Of a stretch of 64,000 bases of DNA, positions 20,895-31,418 are shown piece by piece. The notes beneath the pieces were generated by a model. It searched no databases and was not told the origin of the DNA. It saw only the letters and a list, made by a program, of their open reading frames with translations. The position numbers and the translations under genes were made by a program. The stretch is from Gammaproteobacteria bacterium (GTDB taxonomy: Bacteria; Pseudomonadota; Gammaproteobacteria; Nitrococcales; Nitrococcaceae): positions 55,334 through 119,333 of the forward strand of contig JAUILK010000005.1 of assembly GCA_030433275.1 (NCBI GenBank), in the 5' to 3' direction. The stretch's first letter is position 1; every line of letters starts with the position of its first letter.

Positions 20895-21497
20895 TCAAGG
20901 TCGATGCTGCGCCAAGCGCAAGTAGCGCGCGTGCAGATGGGCTACCGCCGCATCCAAGGCGGCAAGCGAGCCGGAATTATCGATGACATCATCGGCATGG
21001 GTTAGCCGTGCGGCGCGGGAAGCCTGTGCTGCGAGGATGCATTCAATCTCCTCATCAGAGGCATTCATCCGCTTGAGCAGCCGCTGGCGCTGAAGCGCCA
21101 CCGGTGCATCCACCACCAGGATTCGGTCCACAAGATCGGTCATTCCGCTTTCCAACAACAAGGGTACGACCAGGATTGTGTATGGGCCGTGACGGCGTTC
21201 GAGCTGTGCAATGGCTTTGGTACGGATTAGGGGATGGAGAATGCTATCGAGCTGCGCGCGCTCGTTCGGGTCGGCAAACACGCGCCGGCGCAGTTGCGCA
21301 CGATCAAGTTCACCGGCGGGGTTCAAAATCGGAGTACCGAAATGTTCGACGAGTTGCCGTAAGCCTTCACTTGCGGGCTGTACCACCTCCCGAGCAATGC
21401 AATCGGTGTCGATGATTTCCACTGCCCGGCTGGCAAAGCCGTTCGTGGCGGCACTCTTGCCGCTGGCGATGCCGCCGGTGAGTCCAACGATCAACAT
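20895..21497 (-). CDS. coaE: Dephospho-CoA kinase
   Basis: CoaE performs the last step of coenzyme A synthesis, phosphorylating dephospho-CoA at the ribose 3' hydroxyl. The 200-residue protein begins MLIVGLTGGIASGKS, the P-loop, followed by IDTDCIAREVVQP and PLIRTKAIAQL, VVPLLLESG and the lid region RQRLLKRMNASDEE. It sits between pilD and zapD. Confidence 0.96.
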   Translation of the reverse strand: MLIVGLTGGIASGKSAATNGFASRAVEIIDTDCIAREVVQPASEGLRQLVEHFGTPILNPAGELDRAQLRRRVFADPNERAQLDSILHPLIRTKAIAQLERRHGPYTILVVPLLLESGMTDLVDRILVVDAPVALQRQRLLKRMNASDEEIECILAAQASRAARLTHADDVIDNSGSLAALDAAVAHLHARYLRLAQHRP

Positions 21498-21631
21498 CTT
21501 GTACTGCCTTGTACCAAATACGTGCCATCATTGCTGAGCTGTTTATTTCACCACGTGGCCCGGCGAATGGCGAGTTGAGGGTGGCCGACGGCGCGGCTCA
21601 CAGCGCGGAGGCGGCTTTGTTCTGAAGCGGT

Positions 21632-22534
21632 TTATCGGGACAGCCCAGCGAGGGCAAGATAGGTCGGTAGCAGCTTGTCACCCCATAACAGATAGATCCA
21701 TCCGGCGGCGGCGAGAAAAGGACCGAAGGGTATGGCATGATCGCGATGCCGGCCCTGACCGGCAATCAGCGTAATGCCCACCGCGGCGCCCACGATCGAG
21801 GCAAGAACCACGATCAGGGGCAGTGCCTGCCAGCCAAGCCAGGCGCCAAGCATACCGAGCAGCTTGAAATCCCCATAACCCATACCCTGTTTGCCGGTAA
21901 GCCAGCGGAAGAGATGGTAAACGCTCCACAGTGTGAGGTAGCCGACTGCGGCGCCGACGATGGCGGCGGTTGCAGGGACGAACACGGGCACTAAGCTCAA
22001 TAACAAGCCTAGCCATAATGCCGGCAGCGTGAGATCGTCAGGCAGTAACTGATGGTCCAGATCGATACCGGCGAGAGCGATGAGTACCCAAGTCAGGATC
22101 AGGGCCGCGAGCGCTGCGGCCGAAACGCCGAAGTGCGCTACGACGATAACCGAGAGAACGCCAGTGAGCAGTTCGATCGCGGGGTAGCGCGGCGAGATGC
22201 GCGCCTTGCAACTCGAACAACGCCCGCGCAGGAGCAGATAGCTCAAAAGCGGGATGTTTTCCCAAGGGCGGATACGGTGGCGACAAAGGGGGCATTGTGA
22301 GGCTGGTGCGAGCAGGCCGAAGCGCTCACCATCGTTTGGTCGAACTAGCGGGTCCGCTTCGCCGTTTGCCATGAATTCGGCACATTGCATGCGCCATTCG
22401 CGGCTGAGCCGGTGCGGCAGGCGTAGGATGACCACATTGAGAAAGCTGCCGACCATGAGGCCGAGGACGAAGCTTGTGGCCCAAAACAACCTCGGGTTGC
22501 TTTGCAAGAAATCGAATACGGATATTGCTGTCAT
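21632..22534 (-). CDS. pilD: Prepilin peptidase / N-methyltransferase
   Basis: PilD cleaves type IV prepilin leaders and methylates the new N-terminus in the inner membrane. The 300-residue protein has the zinc tetracysteine domain (CPLCRHRI and CSSCKARI, residues about 85-120). The two catalytic aspartates are in GIDLDHQLLPDDLTLP and GYGDFKLLGMLGAWLG. Around eight hydrophobic segments are visible. It lies downstream of pilC with a 44-base gap, so pilB-pilC-pilD probably form an operon. Confidence 0.96.
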   Translation of the reverse strand: MTAISVFDFLQSNPRLFWATSFVLGLMVGSFLNVVILRLPHRLSREWRMQCAEFMANGEADPLVRPNDGERFGLLAPASQCPLCRHRIRPWENIPLLSYLLLRGRCSSCKARISPRYPAIELLTGVLSVIVVAHFGVSAAALAALILTWVLIALAGIDLDHQLLPDDLTLPALWLGLLLSLVPVFVPATAAIVGAAVGYLTLWSVYHLFRWLTGKQGMGYGDFKLLGMLGAWLGWQALPLIVVLASIVGAAVGITLIAGQGRHRDHAIPFGPFLAAAGWIYLLWGDKLLPTYLALAGLSR

Positions 22535-22578
22535 AATTTAAGATTGCACGGGTTCAGGCGGAGGAGTGCCGTATGCGG

Positions 22579-23808
22579 CTAAACAACCGCGCCGAGCTTG
22601 AAGATCGGCAGGTACATGGCGATTACCAGGCCGCCGACCAGGACACCCAGAATGGCCATGATCAAAGGCTCAAGCAGGCTGCTCAAACTGTCGATCGCGT
22701 TGTCCACCTCTTCCTCGTAGAAATCGGCGACCTTGGCCAGCATGGCATCCAACGAACCCGCTTCCTCGCCGATCGCAATCATCTGCACCATCATATGCGG
22801 GAAAAGTTCCGTGCGGCTGGCCGCCCATTGCAGCGGTTGTCCAGTAGCCACCTCCTCACGCATGACGCGCACTGCCTGGCCGTAAACGCGGTTACCGGTG
22901 GCGCCGGAAACGGATTCGAGTGCATCCACCAACGGTACACCGGCGGCGAACATCGTCGAGAGTGTTCTGGCGAAACGCGCGAGCGCCGCTTTGCGCAAGA
23001 TCGAACCGACGATCGGGATGCGCAAAGAGACGCGGTCCACTGCATAGGCTACTCGGCGTGAACGTTTGTGTGCTTGGGTAAAGGCCGTTGCGGCGGCGCC
23101 GAGCCCAGCGAGGATGAGCCACCAGTATTGCTGAAATGCGTTCGAGAGCTGGATGACCAGTACAGTAAAGGCGGGCAAATCTGCGCCAAAGCCGCGGAAC
23201 AGCTCTTCGAATTGCGGCACCACGAAGATCAATAGGATTGCGGTGACGATGAACGCAACAATGAGTACGGCGGTCGGGTAGAATAAGGCTTTTTTGATTT
23301 TTTTCTTGATGGATTCTGTTTTCTCTTTGTAGGTGGCGATTTTGTCCAGTAGGGTGTCCAGTACGCCAGCCTGCTCGCCGGCGGCTACCAGATTGCATAC
23401 CAATTCGTCGAAATACAGGGGATGCTTACGCAACGCATCGGAGAGTCCGACGCCGGCTTCGACATCCTCCTTGATGCCCAACACCAGCTTTTGCATGCTC
23501 GGATTTTCGTGACCGCGGCCGATGATGTCGAACGCTTGCACCAGCGGTACACCGGAGTTGAGCATGGTGGAGAGTTGCCGAGTAAAGACCGCGATATCGC
23601 CAGGCGCAATCTTTTTCTTGCGCGGGCCTTGCCCCAGACTCAGCAGAGTCGATTTGCGCCGGATTTTCTGGGCGGCGATGCCTTGTTGGCGCAAGTTGGT
23701 CCGCACTTTCGTGGCATTTTCGGCTTGGCTGCTGCCGGTAAGTTTGCGTCCGTTGCGATCGACTCCCTCCCAGGTGAAGCTTGCTAGTTTGATTGCCTTT
23801 TCCGCCAT
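22579..23808 (-). CDS. pilC: Type IV pilus inner-membrane platform protein
   Basis: PilC is the polytopic platform on which PilB and PilT act. The 409-residue protein has two GspF-type repeats; FTRQLSTMLNSGVPLVQAFD in the first and FARTLSTMFAAGVPLVDALE in the second are the duplicated signatures. Three or four hydrophobic segments are visible, the last near the C-terminus (PLIMAILGVLVGGLVIAMYL). It starts four bases after the pilB stop. Confidence 0.95.
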   Translation of the reverse strand: MAEKAIKLASFTWEGVDRNGRKLTGSSQAENATKVRTNLRQQGIAAQKIRRKSTLLSLGQGPRKKKIAPGDIAVFTRQLSTMLNSGVPLVQAFDIIGRGHENPSMQKLVLGIKEDVEAGVGLSDALRKHPLYFDELVCNLVAAGEQAGVLDTLLDKIATYKEKTESIKKKIKKALFYPTAVLIVAFIVTAILLIFVVPQFEELFRGFGADLPAFTVLVIQLSNAFQQYWWLILAGLGAAATAFTQAHKRSRRVAYAVDRVSLRIPIVGSILRKAALARFARTLSTMFAAGVPLVDALESVSGATGNRVYGQAVRVMREEVATGQPLQWAASRTELFPHMMVQMIAIGEEAGSLDAMLAKVADFYEEEVDNAIDSLSSLLEPLIMAILGVLVGGLVIAMYLPIFKLGAVV

Positions 23809-23812
23809 TGCT

Positions 23813-25528
23813 TCAGTCCACCGTTACTCGGTTGAGCTCTTCCAGACTCGTTATACCTTGCTTGACCTTCAGCAGGCCTGATTGGCGGAGGTCGTTGACT
23901 TTGTCACGACTCGCTTGTTCGGCCAGCTGCATGGCATTCCCTCCCTCCATGATGATTCGCCCCATGGCCTCTGTTACCGGCATGACTTGATAGATACCCA
24001 CCCGGCCGCGGTAGCCCTCAGTGCATTGCCCGCAGCCTTTTGCGGCATAGACAGTCAACTCATCGAGAATGGCTTCGCCAAAGCCCTCTTTGAGCAGCGC
24101 TTCCCTGGGGATATCGACAGGCTGCTTGCAGTGTTTACAAAGCCGCCGAGCCAGCCGCTGGGCGATGATCAGGCTTACCGAAGAGGCGATGTTATATGGT
24201 GCGACCCCCATGTTGGCCATTCGGGAGAGCGTTTGCGGAGCATCGTTAGTATGCAGCGTCGAGAGCACGAGATGGCCGGTTTGCGCGGCTTTGATGGCGA
24301 TCTCAGCAGTTTCCAGGTCACGGATTTCGCCTACCATGATGATGTCCGGATCTTGGCGCAAAAAGGCGCGCAACGCGGCGGCGAAGGTGAGACCGGCTTT
24401 CATGTTCAGGTTGACCTGATTGATACCGGGTACGTTGATCTCCACCGGGTCTTCGACCGTCGAGATGTTGCGATCGGCGGTATTGAGTATGTTGAGTGCG
24501 GTATATAGAGAAACCGTCTTGCCTGAACCCGTAGGTCCGGTCACCAGTACCATACCGTAAGGTTTGTGGATGTATTTGAGAAAGATCTCCTTTTGCTCGT
24601 CCTCGTAGCCCAGCTGTTCGATGCCCATTTGGGCGCTACTGGGATCCAAGATGCGTAGGACGATTTTCTCGCCAAACAAAGTGGGGCATGTGTTGACACG
24701 AAATTCGATGGCTCGGCGCTTAGATAGATTCATCTTGATGCGCCCGTCTTGGGGCACCCGACGCTCGGCGATATCGAGTCGCGCCATGACTTTGAGCCGC
24801 GCTGCCAATCTTGGTGCGAGTTGGATGGGAGGAGCGGTTACCTCGCGTAATACGCCATCTTGGCGAAAGCGGACCCGATACTGTTTTTCGTAGGGCTCGA
24901 AGTGGATATCGGAGGCCTCTTTGTTGATTGCGTCGAGCAGCACTTTGTTGACGAACCGCACCACCGGTGCGTCGTCGGCATCAGAATCGCCGACATCCGG
25001 TTCGCGTTCGTTATCCCCAGCACTGATATCGAGGTTTTCCAAGTCCTCGTCGAGATCCATATTCGAGAGCACATCGTCGGCGCGCTCCAAAGCTTGATCG
25101 ATGGTTCGCCCGAGGTGATCGTCCTCGACCAGCACTGGATCAGCGCTGAGCCCAGTATGGAATTTGAATTCGTCGAGGGCCTCCAGGTTGGTGGGGTCGG
25201 AGACGGCTACGTATAGGCGCTTGCCGCGTTTGATAATCGGCAAGGCCCGGTGGCGGCGGATCAGTTTTTCGGTGACCAGCGAGATCACGCTGTGGTTGAT
25301 CTCCAGCGCGGTCAAATCGAACAGTGGTACGCCGAATTCGCTCGATGCGGCCTCGGCGATGTTCTTCGCAGCGAGCAAACCCTGTTCGATCAGATAGGTG
25401 ACGAACGGCGTGTTTGTTTTTTTGGAATCGTGCAATGCTTGTCGGACCTCGTCTTCCCCGATCAAGCGGTTCTGAACCAGGCGCCGGGCAAGGCCGCCGA
25501 GCTTTAACGAGGGATTGGCGGTAGCCAT
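23813..25528 (-). CDS. pilB: Type IV pilus assembly ATPase
   Basis: PilB is the hexameric ATPase that drives pilus extension. I prefer the ATG at 25528 (571 residues), because AGAAGG lies eight bases before it; the frame opens 18 bases earlier at 25546. The N-terminal MshEN-type domain precedes the Walker A motif GPTGSGKTVSLYTALN. The Asp box and Walker B region follow (MVGEIRDLETAEIA), then the His box GHLVLSTLHTND. The zinc tetracysteine is CKHC and CGQC near the C-terminus. No pilin gene follows or precedes it in this window. Confidence 0.95.
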   Translation of the reverse strand: MATANPSLKLGGLARRLVQNRLIGEDEVRQALHDSKKTNTPFVTYLIEQGLLAAKNIAEAASSEFGVPLFDLTALEINHSVISLVTEKLIRRHRALPIIKRGKRLYVAVSDPTNLEALDEFKFHTGLSADPVLVEDDHLGRTIDQALERADDVLSNMDLDEDLENLDISAGDNEREPDVGDSDADDAPVVRFVNKVLLDAINKEASDIHFEPYEKQYRVRFRQDGVLREVTAPPIQLAPRLAARLKVMARLDIAERRVPQDGRIKMNLSKRRAIEFRVNTCPTLFGEKIVLRILDPSSAQMGIEQLGYEDEQKEIFLKYIHKPYGMVLVTGPTGSGKTVSLYTALNILNTADRNISTVEDPVEINVPGINQVNLNMKAGLTFAAALRAFLRQDPDIIMVGEIRDLETAEIAIKAAQTGHLVLSTLHTNDAPQTLSRMANMGVAPYNIASSVSLIIAQRLARRLCKHCKQPVDIPREALLKEGFGEAILDELTVYAAKGCGQCTEGYRGRVGIYQVMPVTEAMGRIIMEGGNAMQLAEQASRDKVNDLRQSGLLKVKQGITSLEELNRVTVD

Positions 25529-25950
25529 ACGCAGACCCTTCTCCATACTCGGGCGTTGGGTTTGTTGGCAGAGACAGGCAACATGTTTCTACCTTGCAGG
25601 AGCGGCGCTTGGTAAAATCAACGGCCTGTCTGTTCCACTTTAGGGATCATGGACTTGATCAATGCATGGCCGCCAATTGGAGCGGGTCTTCGAAGGACCA
25701 GAGGACGCCCACATAAGTTAATATCCCGATCACCGTTAAAGTGGTTTGACCGATAAGGCATTACAGCACCGCACTGATCGGCGTTCCGCCCAGCAGTTCG
25801 CAATTTCCCTAAGAACTGTGGCCGGCGAGCTCATCGGTGGGGAGTGCGGCTTTCCGGGGTGTCTGTTGCCGCGCGCAGGCCAATGACGCTCGATACGGTC
25901 GAACGTGGGGCGATGGTGCTCAGTTGGCGGTGAATTAGAAGGAGCGCGGT
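25529..25950. other. Intergenic region between divergent pilB and the MlaC-like gene
   Basis: This stretch of about 420 bases separates two divergent genes and presumably holds both promoters. I found no convincing coding frame, no pilin gene and no clear terminator. Short frames on the - strand have no recognisable domain. A strong ribosome-binding site (AGAAGGAG) at its right edge serves the MlaC-like gene. Confidence 0.5.
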
Positions 25951-26610
25951 ATGTTACGCCGTATTTTCGCAAACTCAGTTGCTGCCAGGAGGATGGCACT
26001 AGGGGCCGTGCTATTCTGGTTGTGTCTTGCAGTGGCAGCGGGGCAACGCCCGACGGCGGTGGTAGTGGCTGATTTACAGCAAAAGCTCGTTGCGGTCTGG
26101 CGCTCGGATATGGACTTCGAACAGCGTTTCGAGGCTCTTGCGCCCATCATCGAAGCCAGCCACGATTTGGCGAGCATGGCTCGGTTTGCGCTTGGTAACC
26201 AGTGGCAGGGGTTGAGCGCGGTACAACGCGAGCAGTTTTTGACTACCTTCCGACATTTGACGGTTGCCACCTACGCCGATCGGTTCGATGAGTATGATGG
26301 TGAGCGCTTTATCCAGTCAGGCCAGCGTAAGCTTGCTCAGGGCAAGCGTCTGGTGCAGACCAAGCTTTTACTAAGCGATGGTGCTCGGATACGCCTCGAC
26401 TATCTACTTCATCTACAAGATGGTCAGTGGCGGATCATCAATATTCTTGCTGATGGTGTCAGCGAACTGGCCATCAAGCGCTCCGAGTACACGGCGTTTA
26501 TCCGCGACCATGGCTTCGCGGCGCTCATCGAGGAGCTGCAGCACAAAGTATCTCAGCTGGTCGATGAACGACAGGCCGCACACACGCACGCGTATGTTGG
26601 GCTGCGCTAG
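25951..26610 (+). CDS. MlaC/Ttg2D-like periplasmic phospholipid-binding protein
   Basis: The 219-residue product has an N-terminal hydrophobic signal (residues about 15-31, ALGAVLFWLCLAVAAGQ) and then an MlaC fold pattern: FEQRFEALAPIIEASHDLAS, ALGNQWQGLSAVQREQFLTTF, and later DGQWRIINILADGVSELAIKR with YTAFIRDHGFAALIEEL. MlaC proteins carry phospholipids across the periplasm; the related HpnM is linked to hopanoids. None of the usual mlaFEDB partners is adjacent, so it is an orphan here and its substrate is unknown. AGAAGGAG lies seven bases before the ATG. Confidence 0.85.
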   Translation: MLRRIFANSVAARRMALGAVLFWLCLAVAAGQRPTAVVVADLQQKLVAVWRSDMDFEQRFEALAPIIEASHDLASMARFALGNQWQGLSAVQREQFLTTFRHLTVATYADRFDEYDGERFIQSGQRKLAQGKRLVQTKLLLSDGARIRLDYLLHLQDGQWRIINILADGVSELAIKRSEYTAFIRDHGFAALIEELQHKVSQLVDERQAAHTHAYVGLR

Positions 26611-26730
26611 CGGCCGGTTAGACTGGGTTTGGCGATTGGAGTCGCGATATCGGTGTTCAGCCGGCGAGCGGCGCTGCCTGATCTAAACCCCGCCTGACAA
26701 GCAATCGAGCACAGCCACCAGAGAAGCTTT

Positions 26731-28200
26731 ATGCAGAGGAAGGATCAGCTGATTGGCGGTGACTGGGTAGTCGGTGACGGAGGTGCGTTCGACTCGCGCG
26801 ATCCCGCCAGCAACGAGGTGCTCTGGGAGGGGGCGCAGGCCAGCACCAAGCAGGTCGGGCAGGCGGTGCAGGCCGCACGGGCCGCTTTCGACGGCTGGAG
26901 CGAACGTGGCTTCGACGAGCGTTTGCAAATCGTACGCGGCTTCGGGAATCGTTTGGAAGCGGACAAGCGCGCGCTGGCTGAGACAATTTCCCGTGAAACG
27001 GGCAAGCCAACTTGGGAGGCGCTAACCGAGGTGGTGGCCATGATCGGTAAGATCGATCTATCGGCGCGCGCTTATAAGGAGCGAACCGGGTTACACCAGC
27101 GCGAGACCGGCGCGGCTTGGTCCATGCTGCGGCATAAGGCACACGGTGTGCTCGCGGTTTTCGGGCCGTTCAATTTTCCTGGGCATTTGCCGAACGGCCA
27201 CATTATTCCCGCTCTGCTCGCCGGTAATACCGTGGTTTTCAAACCGAGCGAGCTCACCCCGCTGTGTGCCGAGTACATGTTGCATTTATGGCTGCAAGCC
27301 GGGTTGCCTGCCGGCGTCATCAATTTGGTGCAGGGCGGTCGTGAGGTTGGTGGCGCACTCGCCGCCGAGTCGGATATCGACGGGTTGTTGTTCACCGGTA
27401 GTGCCGCCACCGGTCGATTGCTGCATCGCCAGTTTGCCGAACAGCCGGAGAAGGTTTTGGCTTTGGAAATGGGCGGCAACAATCCGCTGGTCGTAATGCC
27501 GGGGGTCGATATCCGAGCGGCCGTGTACTCGATCATTCAGTCTGCCTATCTGACAGCCGGACAGCGTTGTAGCTGTGCTCGGCGCCTTTATCTGCCGCGG
27601 GGTAAAGCCGGGGATGATCTGCTCGACGCCCTGCTCGTGGTCGTGGCGGGGCTGCAGGTTGGTAGTTGGCTGGATGCCGAGACGCCTTTCATGGGGCCCG
27701 TCATTTCGGTGGCGGCCGCGACGGGGTTGCTTGCTGCGCAGGCGCGACTGGAGCAGCGGGGTGGTCGGGTGCTCCTTGCAATGGGCCGGCTGCGCGAAGC
27801 CAGCGGCTTATTGTCGCCGGGGCTCATGGATGTGGGTGCTATTGCCGATTTGCCCGACGAGGAGTACTTCGGCCCGTTTCTCCAGGTGGCGCGTTACGAT
27901 ACGTTTGAGCAGGCTATTGCGCTGGCCAACACCACCCGTTTCGGGCTCTCCGCGGGTTTGCTGGGTGGTCGGCAAAGCGATTTCGAGCGTTTCTTCCGGC
28001 GTATCCGCGCCGGCATCGTCAACTGGAATCAGCCGCTTACCGGCGCCAGCTCCGCAGTGCCATTCGGTGGGGTAGGCTATAGTGGTAATCATCGCCCCAG
28101 TGCCTACTATGCAGCGGATTACTGTGCCTACCCGGTCGCTTCGTTGCAGGCCGATAAGCTAACGTTGCCGGATCGCCTTAGTCCGGGGGTCAAGCTTTGA
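26731..28200 (+). CDS. astD: N-succinylglutamate 5-semialdehyde dehydrogenase
   Basis: AstD oxidises succinylglutamate semialdehyde to succinylglutamate with NAD in the arginine succinyltransferase pathway. The 489-residue aldehyde dehydrogenase has Asn148 in [14 protein letters not shown], Glu246 in LALEMGGNN and the catalytic Cys280 in [25 protein letters not shown] is characteristic of AstD. The stop overlaps the astB start by four bases. An earlier step, AstA, is not encoded nearby. Confidence 0.96.
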   Translation: MQRKDQLIGGDWVVGDGGAFDSRDPASNEVLWEGAQASTKQVGQAVQAARAAFDGWSERGFDERLQIVRGFGNRLEADKRALAETISRETGKPTWEALTEVVAMIGKIDLSARAYKERTGLHQRETGAAWSMLRHKAHGVLAVFGPFNFPGHLPNGHIIPALLAGNTVVFKPSELTPLCAEYMLHLWLQAGLPAGVINLVQGGREVGGALAAESDIDGLLFTGSAATGRLLHRQFAEQPEKVLALEMGGNNPLVVMPGVDIRAAVYSIIQSAYLTAGQRCSCARRLYLPRGKAGDDLLDALLVVVAGLQVGSWLDAETPFMGPVISVAAATGLLAAQARLEQRGGRVLLAMGRLREASGLLSPGLMDVGAIADLPDEEYFGPFLQVARYDTFEQAIALANTTRFGLSAGLLGGRQSDFERFFRRIRAGIVNWNQPLTGASSAVPFGGVGYSGNHRPSAYYAADYCAYPVASLQADKLTLPDRLSPGVKL

Positions 28201-29540
28201 GCGCGGTAGAAGTGAATTTCGATGGCTTGGTCGGTACTACGCACAACTACGCCGGGCTGTCGTTTGGTAATCTCGCCTCGCAGCGAAATGCCGGGACGGT
28301 ATCTAATCCTCGTGCGGCGGCGCAGCAGGGGCTGCGTAAAATGAAAACGTTGCGCGACTTGGGGCTTTGCCAAGCCGTGTTGCCACCGCACGAGCGCCCG
28401 GCAATCGATGTGCTGCGTCGGCTCGGCTTCAGCGGCAGCGACGCAACCGTGCTCTCCGGAGCGGCTCGGGCCGCTCCGGATCTGCTCGCGGCCTGCTGCT
28501 CGGCCTCCAGCATGTGGGCGGCTAATGCCGCCACCGTCTCCCCTGGGGCAGATACGGCGGACGGGCGCGTGCATTTGACCCCCGCTAATTTGATCAGCGG
28601 CCTGCACCGTGCGCTCGAGGCGCCCACGACGGCCCGGGTGCTGCGCGCGATTTTCGCCGATGAAACCTATTTCGCTCACCATGCGCCGTTACCCACGGTC
28701 GAGCCGTTCGGCGACGAAGGGGCTGCAAATCATACGCGGTTGTGTTCAGAGTATGGCGTGGCCGGTGTGGAGCTTTTCGTCTATGACAGGAGGGCCTGTG
28801 CAGCCGGTCGCACCCCTCGGCATTATCCGGCCCGCCAGACGCTGGAAGCCTCGCAAGCGGTGGCGCGGCTGCATGGTCTGAATCCGCGGCGCAGCGTATT
28901 TGCCCAACAAAATCCACGGCTGGTCGACGCTGGGGTGTTTCACAACGATGTGATAGCGGTAGGCAACGCGCAGGTGCTACTGCATCACGAGCAAGCCTTT
29001 CTCGACTCTGCCACCGTGCATCGGCAGTTGCAGCAGGCGTTTGGTGAGCTGCCAGTGTGTTTCATGGTGGTGCCCGAAGCGAGAGTCACGGTGAAACAGG
29101 CTGTGGACTCCTATTTGTTCAATAGTCAGTTGGTGATGTTGCCAACCGGGGGTATGGCATTGATCGTGCCGGAAGAGTGTCGCCGTTCGCCGCCGGTGTG
29201 GAGTTGGCTCGGCGAGCTCTTGGAGCAGCAGACACCGATTCGGCGGCTGGTGGTGATCGATGTCAGGGAGAGCATGCGCAACGGCGGCGGCCCAGCTTGT
29301 TTGCGCTTGCGTGTGGTGCTCACGGCCACTGAACTTGGGGTCGTGAATGCCGGCGTGTTTTTGGATGAGTCGCTGTTTGCGGCGCTGAGTGCTTGGATCG
29401 ACCGCCACTATCGGGATCGCCTTACGGCGGCGGAGCTGGCTGATCCGGCGCTGCTCGTGGAATCGCGTACGGCCTTGGATGAACTCACCGGGATCCTGCG
29501 GCTGGGCTCGATCTATCCTTTTCAGCTTCATGGCGCTTGA
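28197..29540 (+). CDS. astB: N-succinylarginine dihydrolase
   Basis: AstB hydrolyses N2-succinylarginine to succinylornithine, releasing two ammonia and CO2. The start is TTG at 28197, overlapping the astD stop (TTGA); no ATG lies near and the N-terminus [20 protein letters not shown] matches the family beginning. Catalytic features are Glu173 ([12 protein letters not shown]), His250 ([11 protein letters not shown]) and the nucleophile Cys368 in [13 protein letters not shown]. At 447 residues it is full length. Confidence 0.96.
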   Translation: MSAVEVNFDGLVGTTHNYAGLSFGNLASQRNAGTVSNPRAAAQQGLRKMKTLRDLGLCQAVLPPHERPAIDVLRRLGFSGSDATVLSGAARAAPDLLAACCSASSMWAANAATVSPGADTADGRVHLTPANLISGLHRALEAPTTARVLRAIFADETYFAHHAPLPTVEPFGDEGAANHTRLCSEYGVAGVELFVYDRRACAAGRTPRHYPARQTLEASQAVARLHGLNPRRSVFAQQNPRLVDAGVFHNDVIAVGNAQVLLHHEQAFLDSATVHRQLQQAFGELPVCFMVVPEARVTVKQAVDSYLFNSQLVMLPTGGMALIVPEECRRSPPVWSWLGELLEQQTPIRRLVVIDVRESMRNGGGPACLRLRVVLTATELGVVNAGVFLDESLFAALSAWIDRHYRDRLTAAELADPALLVESRTALDELTGILRLGSIYPFQLHGA

Positions 29541-29576
29541 AGCCAATGAGTTCGCTCACTGCTCGGGAGATGGACG

Positions 29577-30815
29577 ATGCAGCCGCAGAATACCCCCATT
29601 ACTCGGGATCTATTCGATCAGGTGATGGTGCCTACTTATAATCCCCCCGCGGTTATCCCCGTGCGCGGCGAAGGCGCTCGCGTTTGGGATCAGCAGGGGC
29701 GTGAATATATCGACTTCGCCGGTGGTATCGCCGTCACCTGTCTGGGGCATGGCCACCCGCGCTTGCTGGCCGCCCTGGAGGAGCAGGCCACGAAAATTTG
29801 GCACCTCAGCAATGCCATGACCAATGAGCCGGCACTGTCGCTCGCGCGCCGACTTTGTGAGCTGACCTTCGCCGAGCGGGTGTTTTTCGCCAACTCCGGG
29901 GCGGAGGCCAACGAGGCGGCGCTGAAGCTGGCGCGTAAACATGCGAGCGTGCGTTTCGGTTCGCACAAACATGAAATCATCGCCTTTGAACAGGCGTTTC
30001 ACGGCCGTACGTTGTTTACGGTTAGTGTCGGCGGGCAGCCTAAGTACACCCAGGGATTCGAGCCGTTGCCCGCAGGGATCCGTCATGTGCCCTACAATGA
30101 TTTGGCCGCAGTCGAAGCGGTGATCTCGGAGCGCACCTGCGCGGTGATCGTCGAGCCCGTGCAAGGCGAGGGAGGCATCGTGCCGGGTGATCAGGCGTTC
30201 ATGGGCGGACTTCGTAAGCTCTGCGATCGATACTCGGCAGCGTTGATCTTTGATGAAGTGCAAACCGGGGTGGGTCGCACAGGCGATCTCTACGCTTATA
30301 TGGGATTGGGCGTGACGCCGGATATTTTGACCACAGCAAAAGCGTTGGGAGGCGGCTTCCCGATCGGTGCCATGCTCACGAGTGTCGCTATGGCGGCGAG
30401 TTTCGGTGTAGGCAGCCATGGCAGCACCTACGGTGGCAATCCGTTGGCTTGCGCGGTGGCCAACGAAGTATTGGCCATTGTCAGCGAACCCCAGGTCTTG
30501 GCCGGAGTGCGGGAGCGCCACCGGCGACTGACCGATGCGCTGCGCGCGCTTGCTCCGCGCTATGGGGTATTTGATGAAATCCGTGGACGCGGCCTGCTCG
30601 TCGGCTGCGCTTTGAGCGAGCGGTGGCGGGGACGGGCTCGGGAGCTTTTGGGTATGGGTCTGGAAGAGGGGGTTATGGTGCTGGTCGCCGGGCCGAATAC
30701 GCTCCGGTTGGCGCCATCGCTGGTGATATCGCAAGCCGATCTCGACGAAGGACTGTACCGAGTCGAACGGCTGCTGGCACGAGCGGTTACGAGAGAAGAC
30801 CGGCGGGGAAGATGA
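29577..30815 (+). CDS. astC: Succinylornithine transaminase (AstC/ArgD class III aminotransferase)
   Basis: This PLP enzyme transfers an amino group from succinylornithine to 2-oxoglutarate; AstC and ArgD also act on acetylornithine. The 412-residue protein begins [17 protein letters not shown] and has [49 protein letters not shown] and the PLP lysine Lys255 in [15 protein letters not shown]. The resemblance to E. coli AstC and the place after astB favour AstC. It could also supply ArgD activity, since argJ shows that acetylated intermediates are used. Confidence 0.93.
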   Translation: MQPQNTPITRDLFDQVMVPTYNPPAVIPVRGEGARVWDQQGREYIDFAGGIAVTCLGHGHPRLLAALEEQATKIWHLSNAMTNEPALSLARRLCELTFAERVFFANSGAEANEAALKLARKHASVRFGSHKHEIIAFEQAFHGRTLFTVSVGGQPKYTQGFEPLPAGIRHVPYNDLAAVEAVISERTCAVIVEPVQGEGGIVPGDQAFMGGLRKLCDRYSAALIFDEVQTGVGRTGDLYAYMGLGVTPDILTTAKALGGGFPIGAMLTSVAMAASFGVGSHGSTYGGNPLACAVANEVLAIVSEPQVLAGVRERHRRLTDALRALAPRYGVFDEIRGRGLLVGCALSERWRGRARELLGMGLEEGVMVLVAGPNTLRLAPSLVISQADLDEGLYRVERLLARAVTREDRRGR

Positions 30816-31142
30816 CGGAGATTGAGGCAACCAGCACGCGGCTCGAAAATCGGTTGCCATCGCTTCGGTGCTGAGGTTTAACAGGCGGCGTCGATGTGTA
30901 TAACGGCCGAGGCCTGTATGAAAAGTCCCGCGCGTACCCCCCACTCTTGGAACCAAATCCTTTTTATAACACGCTCTATTTGGCATTCTTTGTCTGGAGG
31001 AATAAGTCTAAAGGCATTACCGAACTTGCGACCGATAACCGCCAAGACAGTGACGTGCTGAACGGAACCCATTCCGGCACAGGGGGTAATCTGCAGTCGA
31101 TCTGTTCATCTGACCTCCTCTTCGATAATGTAGGGTGCTCCT

Positions 31143-31170
31143 ACGGCCGGCGGCGAGCCGGCCGTTTTTT
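31143..31170 (+). terminator. Strong rho-independent terminator
   Basis: A nine-base perfect stem (ACGGCCGGC 31143-31151 with GCCGGCCGT 31157-31165), a five-base loop and a run of six T (31165-31170) make a textbook terminator reading +. It lies 328 bases after astC, too far to be its usual terminator, and so may end a long 3' untranslated region or a separate small transcript. Confidence 0.85.
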
Positions 31171-31418
31171 CCTTAGCCCTTCGTCCGCGATGCACCCCAG
31201 GCGGCGTTCCGCCGTTAGGCGGTTAATTACGTTTCGCGCCATCCCTGCCCGTAGTGAGCCGGACTCGCTCAACCAGTTCAATTCGACACTGTGATTGCTC
31301 ACAAAGCCCACAGCGCTGATGTGGTTTGCCCTCAATTGAATCACGTGATGCGGTGCGGCCATGCGCTGCGGTTGCTACATGGTCCATATGCCGCGCCTGA
31401 GGGAGAATTGAGAATACA

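Noticed and set aside
30896..31294. 132-codon + strand frame after astC
   Set aside because: It reads straight through a strong intrinsic terminator, has no ribosome-binding site and shows no recognisable domain.
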